DNA of 48,118 bases from positions 1-48,118 of the forward strand of contig JAHFPH010000008.1 in assembly GCA_023266845.1 (NCBI GenBank), written 5' to 3'. The stretch comes from Rhodospirillaceae bacterium (lineage in GTDB: Bacteria; Pseudomonadota; Alphaproteobacteria; JAEULC01). The notes beneath the pieces are model-generated. The model was not told the origin of the DNA and did no database searches. It saw only the letters and a list, made by a program, of their open reading frames with translations. Below, one piece after another: positions 29,975 through 38,082 of the stretch. A program made the position numbers and the translations under genes. Positions within the stretch are counted from its first letter, which is position 1. Each line of letters begins with the position of its first letter.

Positions 29975-30634
29975 ATGTTCACCGGCATCGTCACGCATAT
30001 CGGGCGCGTGCGGCGCGTCGTCCCGGCCTCGCGCGCGGGCGGCGACACGCGCCTGGAAATCGAGGCGGGCTTCGACCTGGCATCGGTTCCGATCGGCGCG
30101 TCGATCGCCTGCGCCGGATGCTGCCTGACGGTGATCGAAAAGGGGCGGGGCTGGTTCGCGGTTCAGGCCTCCGCCGAAACCATGGGCAAGACCACGCTCG
30201 GCGATTGGCAGGCGGGCGCGAAGATCAATCTCGAACGCCCGCTTAAAATCGGCGACGAGCTGGGCGGGCATATCGTCGCGGGTCATGTCGACGGCGTGGG
30301 CCGGCTGGTCTCGCGCCGGGGCGAAGGCGCGTCGATCCGCCTGGTGTTCGCCGCGCCGCGCGCGCTGGGGCGCTTCATCGCGTCGAAAGGCTCGGTTGCA
30401 GTCGACGGCGTGTCGCTGACCGTCAACGAGGTCGCGGACAAGGGCAAGGATACGCTGTTCGGCGTCAACGTCATCCCGCATACGTCGAAAATCACGACCC
30501 TGGGAGCGCTCAGGCCCGGCGGCGGGGCGAATCTGGAAATCGACATGCTCGCGCGCTATGGTGCGCGGCTTGCCGAGGCCACGGGCCGGACGCCGGGCGC
30601 GGGCAGGGGCAAGGCGAAGCGGGGCGGGCGATGA
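29975..30634 (+). CDS. ribE: Riboflavin synthase, alpha chain (219 aa)
   Basis: The enzyme dismutates two 6,7-dimethyl-8-ribityllumazines to riboflavin. The family opening MFTGIVTHIG fixes ATG 29975. Two similar lumazine-binding barrels follow: the first with CAGCCLTVIE and ISAETMGKTTLG-like AETMGKTTL, the second with HVDGVGRL and VDGVSLTVNEV. The C-terminus is basic (GAGRGKAKRGGR), longer than usual. It overlaps ribH by four bases (ATGA). No ribBA gene lies between ribE and ribH, unlike many relatives. Confidence 0.95.
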   Translation: MFTGIVTHIGRVRRVVPASRAGGDTRLEIEAGFDLASVPIGASIACAGCCLTVIEKGRGWFAVQASAETMGKTTLGDWQAGAKINLERPLKIGDELGGHIVAGHVDGVGRLVSRRGEGASIRLVFAAPRALGRFIASKGSVAVDGVSLTVNEVADKGKDTLFGVNVIPHTSKITTLGALRPGGGANLEIDMLARYGARLAEATGRTPGAGRGKAKRGGR

Positions 30635-31104
30635 CCGAGGAGAAGCCGCATATCATGGTGGTCGAGGCGCGGTTCTACGACGATCTGACCGACGAGCTGG
30701 TCAAGGGCGCCATGGCCGTCTTGGAAAAGGCCGAGGCGAGCTTCGATCGCGTCGCCGTGCCGGGCGCGCTGGAGATCCCCGGCGCGATCCAGATCGCCCT
30801 CAAGTCGATGGAGGTGCGCGCCACGGCGCGCAAGCGCTATGACGGGTACGTCGCGCTGGGCTGCGTGATCCGCGGCGAAACCTCGCATTACGAGCATGTC
30901 TGCACCGAAAGTATCCGCGGGCTTCAGGACCTGACGCTGCGCCATACCCTGGCGCTGGGCATGGGCATCCTGACCTGCGACAACCGCGAGCAGGCCCGCG
31001 TTCGCGCCGACACCGCCAAGGGCGATTTCGGCGGCCGCGCCGCGCGCGCCTGCCTGCGCATGCTCGACGTGAAGCGCCACTACCGCCTCTGGCCGCGCCA
31101 GTGA
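30631..31104 (+). CDS. ribH: 6,7-dimethyl-8-ribityllumazine synthase (157 aa)
   Basis: RibH condenses the pyrimidine intermediate with 3,4-dihydroxy-2-butanone 4-phosphate to form lumazine, the substrate of RibE. Substrate-binding motifs are VPGALEIPGAIQIA and ALGCVIRGETSHYEHVC, with the catalytic histidine in the latter. Length is normal. Translation is probably coupled to ribE (4-bp overlap) and to nusB (GTGA overlap at 31101-31104). Confidence 0.96.
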   Translation: MTEEKPHIMVVEARFYDDLTDELVKGAMAVLEKAEASFDRVAVPGALEIPGAIQIALKSMEVRATARKRYDGYVALGCVIRGETSHYEHVCTESIRGLQDLTLRHTLALGMGILTCDNREQARVRADTAKGDFGGRAARACLRMLDVKRHYRLWPRQ

Positions 31105-31622
31105 CCTCGGCCGCGAAGAAGAAATCGGCCAAGAACGCGCCCGCTGGAAAACGGTCCTCCGCGCGGCTCGCCGCCGTGCAGGCGCTGTATCAGCTCGATA
31201 TCAACGGCGGCAAGCCGGCCGAGGTGATCGACGAGTTCGTGCAACACCGGCTGGGGCGCGAGATCGACGGCGACCAGTACGGCGGCGTGGACGAGGCGTT
31301 GTTCCGCGCGCTGGTCGCGGGCGCCGCCACGCGGCGCGACGAGCTGGACAACATCGTCGCCGCCGTGCTGCCGGATAGCTGGCCGCTGGATCGCCTGGAA
31401 TCCATCCTGCGCCAGATCCTGCGTTGCGGCGTGTACGAGCTGGCCGAGCAGCCGACGATTCCCGCGCCGGTGGTCATCAGCGAGTATGTCGGCGTGGCCG
31501 ACGCCTTTTATGGCGGCAAGGAGCCGGGCATGGTGAACGCCGTGCTCGACCGCCTGGCGCGCGATCTCCGCCCGGGCGAGGCGCCCAATGCCAAGCGCCA
31601 AAGCGCCAAGCCGCCGGCGTAA
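31101..31622 (+). CDS. nusB: Transcription antitermination factor NusB (173 aa)
   Basis: NusB binds boxA RNA with NusE/S10 to support rRNA transcription antitermination. The helical core opens RSSARLAAVQALYQLDING and contains the family motif LDRLESILRQILRCGVYEL and VISEYVGVADAFYGGKEPGMVNAVLDRLAR. The first 15 residues are Lys/Ala rich. GTG 31101 overlaps the ribH stop by four bases. ribH-nusB-thiL is a conserved order. The end overlaps thiL by 35 bases. Confidence 0.94.
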   Translation: MTSAAKKKSAKNAPAGKRSSARLAAVQALYQLDINGGKPAEVIDEFVQHRLGREIDGDQYGGVDEALFRALVAGAATRRDELDNIVAAVLPDSWPLDRLESILRQILRCGVYELAEQPTIPAPVVISEYVGVADAFYGGKEPGMVNAVLDRLARDLRPGEAPNAKRQSAKPPA

Positions 31623-32613
31623 GACGCCCCGCCGCCGGGGCCTCGGCGAATTCGGCCGCATCGAGCGGTATTTCGCGCCGCTATCGGCGTCGTTTCCGGG
31701 CGCCCGGCATCTGACCGACGATTGCGCGACCTTCGCGCCGCCGCCGGGCGGCGTGCTGGTGGCCAAGACCGACACCATCGTCGCGGGCGTGCACACGATC
31801 GGCGACGAGCCGCCCGATCTCGTCGCCCGCAAAGCGCTGCGCGCGAACCTGTCCGACCTTGCGGCCAAGGGCGCGCAGCCCTTCGCCTATCTGCTGTCGC
31901 TCACCACGCCGCGCGATACGACCGACGCGTGGATCAAGCGCTTCGCCGACGGCCTTAGGCGCGACCAGCGCGAGTTCGGTCTGGCGTTGATCGGCGGCGA
32001 CAGCGTAACCGCGCCGAGCCCGGCCAGCGTCACGATCACGGCACTGGGCCATGCGCCGCGCGCTTCGGTGCCGCGGCGGGACGCCGCGCGGGAGGGCGAC
32101 GACATCTATGTCACCGGCACGATCGGCGACGCGGCGCTCGGCCTGCTGGCGCTGCGCGGCTGGCTGCGCGGCCTGAAGACGCGCGCCAGCGCTCATCTGG
32201 CGAACCGCTATCGCCTGCCGCGCCCGCGCGTCGCGGCGGGCCGGGCGCTGGCGCATCTCGCGCACGCCATGATGGACGTGTCGGACGGGCTGGCGGGCGA
32301 TCTTGGCCATATCTGCAAATGGTCGCGCCTCGGCGCGGTGATCGAGTGGCCGCTGGTGCCGCTGTCGCCGGCGGCGCGGGCCGCGCTCGCGCTGCGCCCG
32401 GCATTGCGCACGACCGTACTTGCCGGGGGCGACGATTACGAGCTGCTGTTCACGGCGTCGCGCTGGTCCGCCCCGCTGATCGCGACCGCCGGGCGCCGCT
32501 CAGGCGTGCGGGTGACGCGCATCGGCCGAATGGTCAAGGGGCGCGGGGTTAGCGTGATCGACGCGGCCGGGCGCGACATCACCCCGGCGCGCGGGGGGTA
32601 CGAACACCGCTAG
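31588..32613 (+). CDS. thiL: Thiamine-monophosphate kinase (341 aa)
   Basis: ThiL phosphorylates thiamine monophosphate to thiamine pyrophosphate. GEFGRIERYFAPL and HLTDDCATF open the PurM-like fold. LSDLAAKGAQPFAYLLSL carries Mg-binding Asp, LIGGDSVTA and MMDVSDGLAGDLGHI the further nucleotide residues, and LAGGDDYELLFTA ends the signature set. The first 18 residues are very basic, and the start overlaps nusB by 35 bases, so a later start is possible. A decayed copy of its C-terminal codons lies just downstream. Confidence 0.93.
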   Translation: MPSAKAPSRRRKTPRRRGLGEFGRIERYFAPLSASFPGARHLTDDCATFAPPPGGVLVAKTDTIVAGVHTIGDEPPDLVARKALRANLSDLAAKGAQPFAYLLSLTTPRDTTDAWIKRFADGLRRDQREFGLALIGGDSVTAPSPASVTITALGHAPRASVPRRDAAREGDDIYVTGTIGDAALGLLALRGWLRGLKTRASAHLANRYRLPRPRVAAGRALAHLAHAMMDVSDGLAGDLGHICKWSRLGAVIEWPLVPLSPAARAALALRPALRTTVLAGGDDYELLFTASRWSAPLIATAGRRSGVRVTRIGRMVKGRGVSVIDAAGRDITPARGGYEHR

Positions 32614-32632
32614 GCGGTCTCCGGCGCCGATG

Positions 32633-32704
32633 TCGCGCACGGGCCGCATAACTGCCGGGCGCGGGGCGGGGGTGATCGAAACGGCGGGACGTGATATCAG
32701 GCCG
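32633..32704 (+). pseudogene. Decayed duplicate of the thiL 3' end
   Basis: The 72 bp align without gaps to 32515-32586 of thiL with 49 identical bases (68%). The encoded segment GRGAGVIETAGRDIRP mirrors GRGVSVIDAAGRDITP of ThiL; 14 of 24 residues agree over the whole stretch. The copy is offset by 118 bp, so it is out of frame with thiL, and it lacks the rest of the gene. It looks like the scar of an old tandem duplication or a recombination with a thiL from another lineage. It overlaps the 5' side of the next gene. Confidence 0.65.
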
Positions 32705-32708
32705 TCCC

Positions 32709-33770
32709 ATGCGGATCGTGACCCGGGCCCAGAAAAGCATGTTGCGGCGCAAAGCAGTCGCGCTGGGCGCGGGGCTTTTCGCGCTGGTAGTCGGCTGCGG
32801 GGCTGCGCCGGCGCAAACGCGCACGCAGCTCAACGTCTACAGCACGCTCGAGGCCGACCAGCTCGCCGTCTATAAAAAGACCTTCGAGGCCGACAACCCG
32901 GATATCGAGATCGCGTGGCTGCGCGATTCGACCGGCGTCGTCACCGCGCGCATCCTGGCCGAGAACGGAAGGCCCACGGGCGATGTCGCCTGGGGTCTGG
33001 CGGTCACCAGCATGATTCTTTTGGACCAGCAGGGATTGCTGGTGCCCTACGCGCCCCAGGATCTGGCGCGCATCAAGCCGGATTTCCGCGACCGGCGCGA
33101 CCCGCCGCGCTGGGTGGGCGTGGATGCCTGGGTGGCAGCGATCTGCTTCAACACGATCGAGGCGCAGAAGCGCGGATTGAAGCCGCCGCGGAGCTGGAAG
33201 GACCTGCTTGATCCTTCCTACAAAGGACAGATCGTGATGCCGAATCCAGGCTCCTCGGGCACCGGCTTTTTCCATGTCTCGGCCTGGCTGCAGATCATGG
33301 GCGACAAGCCGGGTTGGGACTTCATGGACGGGCTCGATCGCAATATCGGCCAATACACGCATTCCGGCTCCAAGCCCTGCAAAATGGCCGCCGCCGGCGA
33401 ATACGTCCTGGGCATTTCGGCCGAGAACGCGGGCGTCCAGGCCAAGCAGCAAGGCGCGCCGGTCGAGGTGCTGCTGATGGCGGAGGGCGGCGGCTGGGAC
33501 ATGGACGCGACCGCGATCTTGAAGGGCGCGAAAAACATCGAGCATGCCAAGCGCCTGGCCGATTGGGCCGCCGGCCGCAAGGCGAACGAGATGTACAGCC
33601 GCTATCTGGCGCTGGTCGCCGTCGACGGCGTCAAGTCCGACATTCCCTTCTATCCGCCGGGCGTCGAGCAATCGATGATCAAGAACGACTTCGCCTGGGC
33701 CGCCGGCAACCGCGAGCGCATCATCCAGGAATGGCGCAAGCGCTACGACGCCAAGACCGAACGCAAGTAA
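32709..33770 (+). CDS. Periplasmic substrate-binding protein of the 2-aminoethylphosphonate ABC type (353 aa)
   Basis: The mature part begins TQLNVYSTLEADQLAVYKK and contains GTGFFHVSAWLQIMG and NIGQYTHSGSKPC, close to binding proteins annotated for 2-aminoethylphosphonate; iron(III)-type binding proteins share the fold. The N-terminus is an export signal (LRRKAVALGAGLFALVVG) ending either at APAQ or at a lipobox-like VVGC. GTG 32691 and ATG 32739 are alternative starts. No ABC permease or ATPase gene is nearby; the next gene is an MFS transporter nine bases away. The ligand is inferred. Confidence 0.8.
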   Translation: MRIVTRAQKSMLRRKAVALGAGLFALVVGCGAAPAQTRTQLNVYSTLEADQLAVYKKTFEADNPDIEIAWLRDSTGVVTARILAENGRPTGDVAWGLAVTSMILLDQQGLLVPYAPQDLARIKPDFRDRRDPPRWVGVDAWVAAICFNTIEAQKRGLKPPRSWKDLLDPSYKGQIVMPNPGSSGTGFFHVSAWLQIMGDKPGWDFMDGLDRNIGQYTHSGSKPCKMAAAGEYVLGISAENAGVQAKQQGAPVEVLLMAEGGGWDMDATAILKGAKNIEHAKRLADWAAGRKANEMYSRYLALVAVDGVKSDIPFYPPGVEQSMIKNDFAWAAGNRERIIQEWRKRYDAKTERK

Positions 33771-33778
33771 CCGGCCGC

Positions 33779-34969
33779 ATGACCGACTTCCGCACCCGCC
33801 GCAACGTGCTGCTGCTGTCCGCGTGCCAAGCGCTGATGATGACCGGCACTACGCTGGTGATGACGATCTCGGCGCTGGCGGGCCACCAGCTCGCCGAGGA
33901 TAAATCGCTCAGCACCTTGCCGCTGGCGTTGCAGTTCCTCGCCACCATGCTGGCGACGATACCGGCGTCGATGCTGATGAAGCGCATCGGGCGGCGCGAC
34001 GGCTTCACGATCGGAATCGCGATCGGCTTGGCCGGAGCGGGAACCCTGGCTTGGGGCGTGTTCACCGGCAATTTCTGGCTGTTCGCGCTGGGCGGGATTC
34101 CGCTGGGCGTGTTCAACGGCTTCGCCCAGTTCTACCGCTTCGCCGCCGCCGACACCGCCGGGCCCGAATATCGCGCCCGGGCGATCTCTTACGTGCTGGC
34201 CGGCGGCGTGGCGGCGGCGATCGCGGGACCGGAGCTCGCGCGCTGGTCCACGGACTGGTTCGCGCCGGTGTTCTTCGCCGGCGGCTTCGTCGCCATCGCG
34301 GGATTGCAGGCGGCGGCGCTGATCCTGGTGCGGTTTCTCGACATCCCGCCGCTCAGCACGCTGGAGCGCGCGGCCAGCGGCCGAGGCATGGGAGAGATCG
34401 CCCGGCAACCCGCCTTCGTCATCGCCGTGCTGGCGGGGATGATCGCCTACGCCTCGATGAATTTCGTCATGACCGCCACGCCCCTAGCGATGGCGGCCTG
34501 CGGCCATTCCTTTTCCGCCACCACGCTGGTGATGCAGGTGCATGTGCTGGGCATGTTCGTGCCGTCCTTCTTCACCGGGCATCTGATCCGGCGCTTCGGC
34601 GTGCTGCCGGTGATGCTGTCGGGCGCCGCGCTGATCGCGGGCTGCATCGCGGTCAACGCCACGGGAATTTCCGAATGGCATTTCCAGTCGGCGTTGCTGC
34701 TGCTGGGCCTGGGCTGGAATTTCCTCTATGTCGGCTCGTCGACCCTGCTGACCGAAGTGCCGGCGCCGTCCGAGCGCAACAAGGTGCAAGCCGCCAACGA
34801 CTTTCTAGTGTTCGGGCTGGTCTCGATATCGGCCTGGAGCTCGGGCGCGGTCCACGAATGGCTGGGCTGGCAGCCCGCCAACCTGATCGTGCTGCCGCTG
34901 ATCGCTTTTGCGGCTATCGCGACGCTGTGGTTTATCTGGACACGCCGCAGCTTGGCACAAGCGGCGTGA
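33779..34969 (+). CDS. Major facilitator superfamily transporter (396 aa), substrate unknown
   Basis: Twelve hydrophobic segments in two halves are evident, with a basic loop MKRIGRRDGFTIG after helix 2 and HLIRRFGVLPV in the second half. The segment GFAQFYRFAAADTAGPEYRARAISYVLAGG around helices 4-5 is a conserved feature of one bacterial MFS subfamily that I cannot tie to a substrate. ATG 33779 lies eight bases after the binding-protein gene, so the two appear co-transcribed. The 3' end of the gene contains the predicted tct promoter. Confidence 0.82.
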   Translation: MTDFRTRRNVLLLSACQALMMTGTTLVMTISALAGHQLAEDKSLSTLPLALQFLATMLATIPASMLMKRIGRRDGFTIGIAIGLAGAGTLAWGVFTGNFWLFALGGIPLGVFNGFAQFYRFAAADTAGPEYRARAISYVLAGGVAAAIAGPELARWSTDWFAPVFFAGGFVAIAGLQAAALILVRFLDIPPLSTLERAASGRGMGEIARQPAFVIAVLAGMIAYASMNFVMTATPLAMAACGHSFSATTLVMQVHVLGMFVPSFFTGHLIRRFGVLPVMLSGAALIAGCIAVNATGISEWHFQSALLLLGLGWNFLYVGSSTLLTEVPAPSERNKVQAANDFLVFGLVSISAWSSGAVHEWLGWQPANLIVLPLIAFAAIATLWFIWTRRSLAQAA

Positions 34970-34980
34970 CGCGCTAGGGT
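34952..34980 (+). promoter_or_regulatory. Candidate promoter of the tct operon
   Basis: TTGGCA (34952-34957, five of six) and TAGGGT (34975-34980, three of six) are 17 bp apart. The -35 lies within the last codons of the upstream MFS gene. The leader to tctC would be about 65 nt and ends in a strong ribosome site (GAGGAGG). Confidence 0.45.
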
Positions 34981-35052
34981 CATCCGCTCAAAAAACGGCG
35001 GCCGCGCCCCGCAAAAGGCGAACGGCTGTCGCAAAGGGAAAGAGGAGGAAAC

Positions 35053-36030
35053 ATGTTCCGACGGAATCTGCTCGGCATCGCCTCGGCTGCGGCGGTAGCA
35101 AGCGTCATGGGCCTGGCCGCGCCAGCCATAGCCGCCTATCCCGACCGCCCGATCACCTTGATCGTGCCCTGGGCTGCGGGCGGCGGCACCGACGCGGTTG
35201 CGCGTATTTTTGGCATCTTAATGGAAAAAGAGTTGAAGCAGCCGGTCAACGTCGTCAACCGCACGGGCGGCAGCGGCGTGGTGGGCCACCAGGCGATCGC
35301 CGAGGCGAAGCCCGACGGCTACACGATCGGCCTGATCACGGTCGAAATCAACATGATGCACTGGCAGGGCCTGACCAAGCTGACCTGGCAGGATTATACG
35401 TCGCTGGCGCTGGTCAACGCCGATCCGGCCGGGCTGCAGGTCGACGTGAAATCGCCGTACAAGGACGCGAAAAGCCTGCTGGCCGCGGTCAAGGCCAACC
35501 CGGGCAAGTTCAAGGCCTCGGGCACCGGCCAGGGCGGCATCTGGCATCTGGCGCTGGCCGGCATGTTGCAGGACCAGAAGATCGACCCGGCCACGGTGCC
35601 GTGGGTGCCGAGCCAGGGCGCCGCGCCGGGCTTGCAGGATCTGGTCGCCGGGGGCGTCGACATCGTGACCTGCTCGCTGCCCGAGGCGCGCGCGCTGATC
35701 GACGCCGGCAAGGTGAAAAGCCTGGCCGTCATGGATGCGCAGCGCAACGGCGCGTTGAAGGACATACCCACGCTGAAAGAGGCGATCGGCAGCAACTGGA
35801 CCACGGCCGCGTGGCGCGGCATGGCCGGACCGAAAGGCCTGCCCAAGGACGTGGCCGACAAGCTGACCGCCGCGTTCGACAAGGCCTACAAGAGCAAGGA
35901 GTACAAGGACTTCATGGATCAGCGCGGCTTCGGCATGATCTGGGGCAACCAGGCCGAGTTCGCCAAGTTCATGGACAAGAGCAACAAAGACCTTGGCGCC
36001 GTGATGAAGGCGGTCGGTCTGGCGAAGTAG
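35053..36030 (+). CDS. tctC: TctC: tripartite tricarboxylate transporter binding protein (325 aa)
   Basis: TctC-type proteins capture carboxylates or similar small molecules in the periplasm for the TctAB membrane complex. A signal peptide (MFRRNLLGIASAAAVASVMG, cleaved after APAIA) precedes YPDRPITLIVPWAAGGGTD, the family signature; NVVNRTGGSGVVGHQAIAEA follows. Length is typical. A strong GAGGAGG ribosome site precedes ATG 35053. tctB and tctA follow in the classic order. The ligand cannot be told, since the family binds many compounds. Confidence 0.94.
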   Translation: MFRRNLLGIASAAAVASVMGLAAPAIAAYPDRPITLIVPWAAGGGTDAVARIFGILMEKELKQPVNVVNRTGGSGVVGHQAIAEAKPDGYTIGLITVEINMMHWQGLTKLTWQDYTSLALVNADPAGLQVDVKSPYKDAKSLLAAVKANPGKFKASGTGQGGIWHLALAGMLQDQKIDPATVPWVPSQGAAPGLQDLVAGGVDIVTCSLPEARALIDAGKVKSLAVMDAQRNGALKDIPTLKEAIGSNWTTAAWRGMAGPKGLPKDVADKLTAAFDKAYKSKEYKDFMDQRGFGMIWGNQAEFAKFMDKSNKDLGAVMKAVGLAK

Positions 36031-36060
36031 CGCCGCGTTTACCCACGATTCCTCGATCGG

Positions 36061-36089
36061 CCTCGCCCGGCGATCCGCGCCGGGCGAGG
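36061..36089 (+). promoter_or_regulatory. Stem-loop between tctC and tctB
   Basis: CCTCGCCCGGCG (36061-36072) pairs perfectly with CGCCGGGCGAGG (36078-36089) across a 5-nt loop, a 12-bp stem. The tail GCGTCTTTA is too weak for a full terminator. Such hairpins after binding-protein genes often protect the upstream mRNA or cause partial termination, so more binding protein than membrane subunits is made. That role is inferred. Confidence 0.65.
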
Positions 36090-36107
36090 GCGTCTTTACG
36101 GTAGCTC

Positions 36108-36584
36108 ATGAAATTCAACGACGCCGTCAGCGGCCTGTTCCTCGCGGCGCTTGCCCTGGTGGTGATCGCCTGGAGCCGGACTTTCCCGCCGATGCCCGGT
36201 CAGTTCGTCGGGCCGGGACTATTTCCCACGCTGATCGGCTGCGGCATGCTTGCGGGCGCGGGGTTGCTGATCCTGCGCGGCTGGAACGCGCGCGCCGTCG
36301 TGCCGTGGGTCGCGCTCGACGATTGGATCAAGACGCCGCGCCTGGCGGGGCATTTCGCGCTGATCCTCGGGCTGACCCTCGCCTATATCCTGTTTTCCGA
36401 GCAGATCGGTTTTCTCGCGCTGGCGTTCGCGCTGCTGGCGGGCCTGTGCGCCATCGGCGGCGTGCGGTGGTGGGTGAACCTCCTGTCGTCGGTGATCGGC
36501 GTGCTTGCGGTCTACTACATGTTCGAACGCGTGTTGCGCGTGCCGTTGCCGCGCGGCGAGCTGTTCGATTTCCTTCCGTACTAG
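36108..36584 (+). CDS. tctB: TctB: small membrane subunit of tripartite tricarboxylate transporter (158 aa)
   Basis: Four hydrophobic segments (about residues 7-25, 40-60, 80-100 and 105-140) match the small TctB subunit that pairs with TctA. TctB proteins are poorly conserved in sequence, so the call leans on topology, size and position between tctC and tctA. FPPMPGQFVGPGLFPTLIG is a typical first loop. tctA begins 13 bases after its stop. Confidence 0.9.
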   Translation: MKFNDAVSGLFLAALALVVIAWSRTFPPMPGQFVGPGLFPTLIGCGMLAGAGLLILRGWNARAVVPWVALDDWIKTPRLAGHFALILGLTLAYILFSEQIGFLALAFALLAGLCAIGGVRWWVNLLSSVIGVLAVYYMFERVLRVPLPRGELFDFLPY

Positions 36585-36597
36585 GCGTGGGGCCGGC

Positions 36598-38082
36598 TTG
36601 CAAAATCTGATCAATGCCGCCGACCTCCTGTTCCGCTACGACGTGATGTTCACGATCGTCGTCACGTCGTTCTTCGGGCTGTTCGTCGGCGCGATGCCCG
36701 GATTGACCGCCACCATGGCCACGGCGCTCTTGGTGCCGTTCACCTTTTTCATGGAGCCGGTGCCGGCGATCGCCGCCATCGTCACCGCCACGGCGATGGC
36801 GATTTTCTCGGGCGACATCCCGGGCGCTCTGCTGCGCATTCCCGGCACGCCGGCGTCGGCGGCCTATGTCGACGAAGCCTACGCGATGACGCTCAAGGGC
36901 CAGGCCGACCAGGCGCTCGGCGCGGGGCTGGTGTTCTCGGCGATTGGCGGATTGTTCGGCACGGCGGTGCTGATCTGGGCCGCGCCCGCGCTGGCCGAGG
37001 TGGCGCTGAAATTCAGCTCGTTCGAGTATTTCTGGCTGTCGTGCCTCGGCCTTACCTGCGCCGTGCTGATCGCCACCGACCGGCCGCTGAAGGGGCTGAT
37101 CGCGCTGTGCATCGGCCTGCTGATCGCTTGCGTCGGCGTGAACAACCCGGCGGGGTATCAGCGCTTCACCTTCGGCGTGTCCGACCTTCTGGGCGGCATC
37201 AGCTTCATTCCGGTGCTGATCGGCATGTTCGCGGTGCCCGAGGTGCTGCGCTCGGCGACCGATCACGGCCGCGGCGCGCGCATCGCCCAGGTGCGGATCG
37301 ACAGCGTGTTCCGCCACATGGGCCGCTACGCGTGGAAATACAAGCTCGGCATCGTGCGCGGTAGCACGATCGGTACGCTGATCGGCGCGCTGCCCGGCGC
37401 CGGCGCCGACATCGCCGCCTGGGTCACCTATGCCGTCAGTAAGAAATTCTCGAAGGAGAGCGAGAAATTCGGCACCGGCCATATCGAGGGCATCATCGAA
37501 AGCGGTTCGGCCAACAACGCCGCGCTGGCCGGCGCGTGGGTGCCGGCGATGGTGTTCGGCATTCCCGGCGACTCGATCACGGCCATCGCCATCGGCGTGC
37601 TGTACATGAAAGGGCTCAATCCGGGGCCGACTTTGTTTATCAACAAGCCCGACGCGGTGTACGCGATTTTCATGGTGTTCGTGCTGGCCAACCTGCTGAT
37701 GATCCCGATGGGGTGGATTGCGATCAAGTCGGCCAAGCAGATCCTGCGCGTGCCCAAGGAAATCCTGATGCCGTTCATCCTGTTGAACTGCATCGTCGGC
37801 GCCTATGCGATCGACAACACCGTGTTCGGTGTGACCCTGATGCTGTTCTTCGGCATCATCGCGTTCGCTATGGAAGAGAACGACTTTCCCGTGGGTCCGG
37901 CGATCCTGGGCCTGGTGCTGGGGCCGCTGGTCGAGGAGAACTTCATCAAATCCCTGATCAAGTCCGACGGGCAGTTGCTGCAATTCTTCGACCGGCCGAT
38001 CGCCGGCTCGCTGGGCGTCGTCACGCTGGCGATCTGGCTGCTGCCCCCAGCGTTCCTTTTGTGGCGCCGATGGAAGCGCTAG
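36598..38082 (+). CDS. tctA: TctA: large membrane subunit of tripartite tricarboxylate transporter (494 aa)
   Basis: TctA forms the translocation path, with about 11-12 helices in two related halves. The repeated loop motifs VGAMPGLTATMATALL and IGALPGAGADIAAWVTYAVS carry the paired PG-type signature, and WVPAMVFGIPGDSITAIAIG is conserved. The start is taken as TTG 36598, giving a normal N-terminus; the first in-frame ATG (36646) would lose part of helix 1. Its end overlaps the rhomboid gene by 13 bases if that gene starts at 38070. Confidence 0.93.
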   Translation: MQNLINAADLLFRYDVMFTIVVTSFFGLFVGAMPGLTATMATALLVPFTFFMEPVPAIAAIVTATAMAIFSGDIPGALLRIPGTPASAAYVDEAYAMTLKGQADQALGAGLVFSAIGGLFGTAVLIWAAPALAEVALKFSSFEYFWLSCLGLTCAVLIATDRPLKGLIALCIGLLIACVGVNNPAGYQRFTFGVSDLLGGISFIPVLIGMFAVPEVLRSATDHGRGARIAQVRIDSVFRHMGRYAWKYKLGIVRGSTIGTLIGALPGAGADIAAWVTYAVSKKFSKESEKFGTGHIEGIIESGSANNAALAGAWVPAMVFGIPGDSITAIAIGVLYMKGLNPGPTLFINKPDAVYAIFMVFVLANLLMIPMGWIAIKSAKQILRVPKEILMPFILLNCIVGAYAIDNTVFGVTLMLFFGIIAFAMEENDFPVGPAILGLVLGPLVEENFIKSLIKSDGQLLQFFDRPIAGSLGVVTLAIWLLPPAFLLWRRWKR

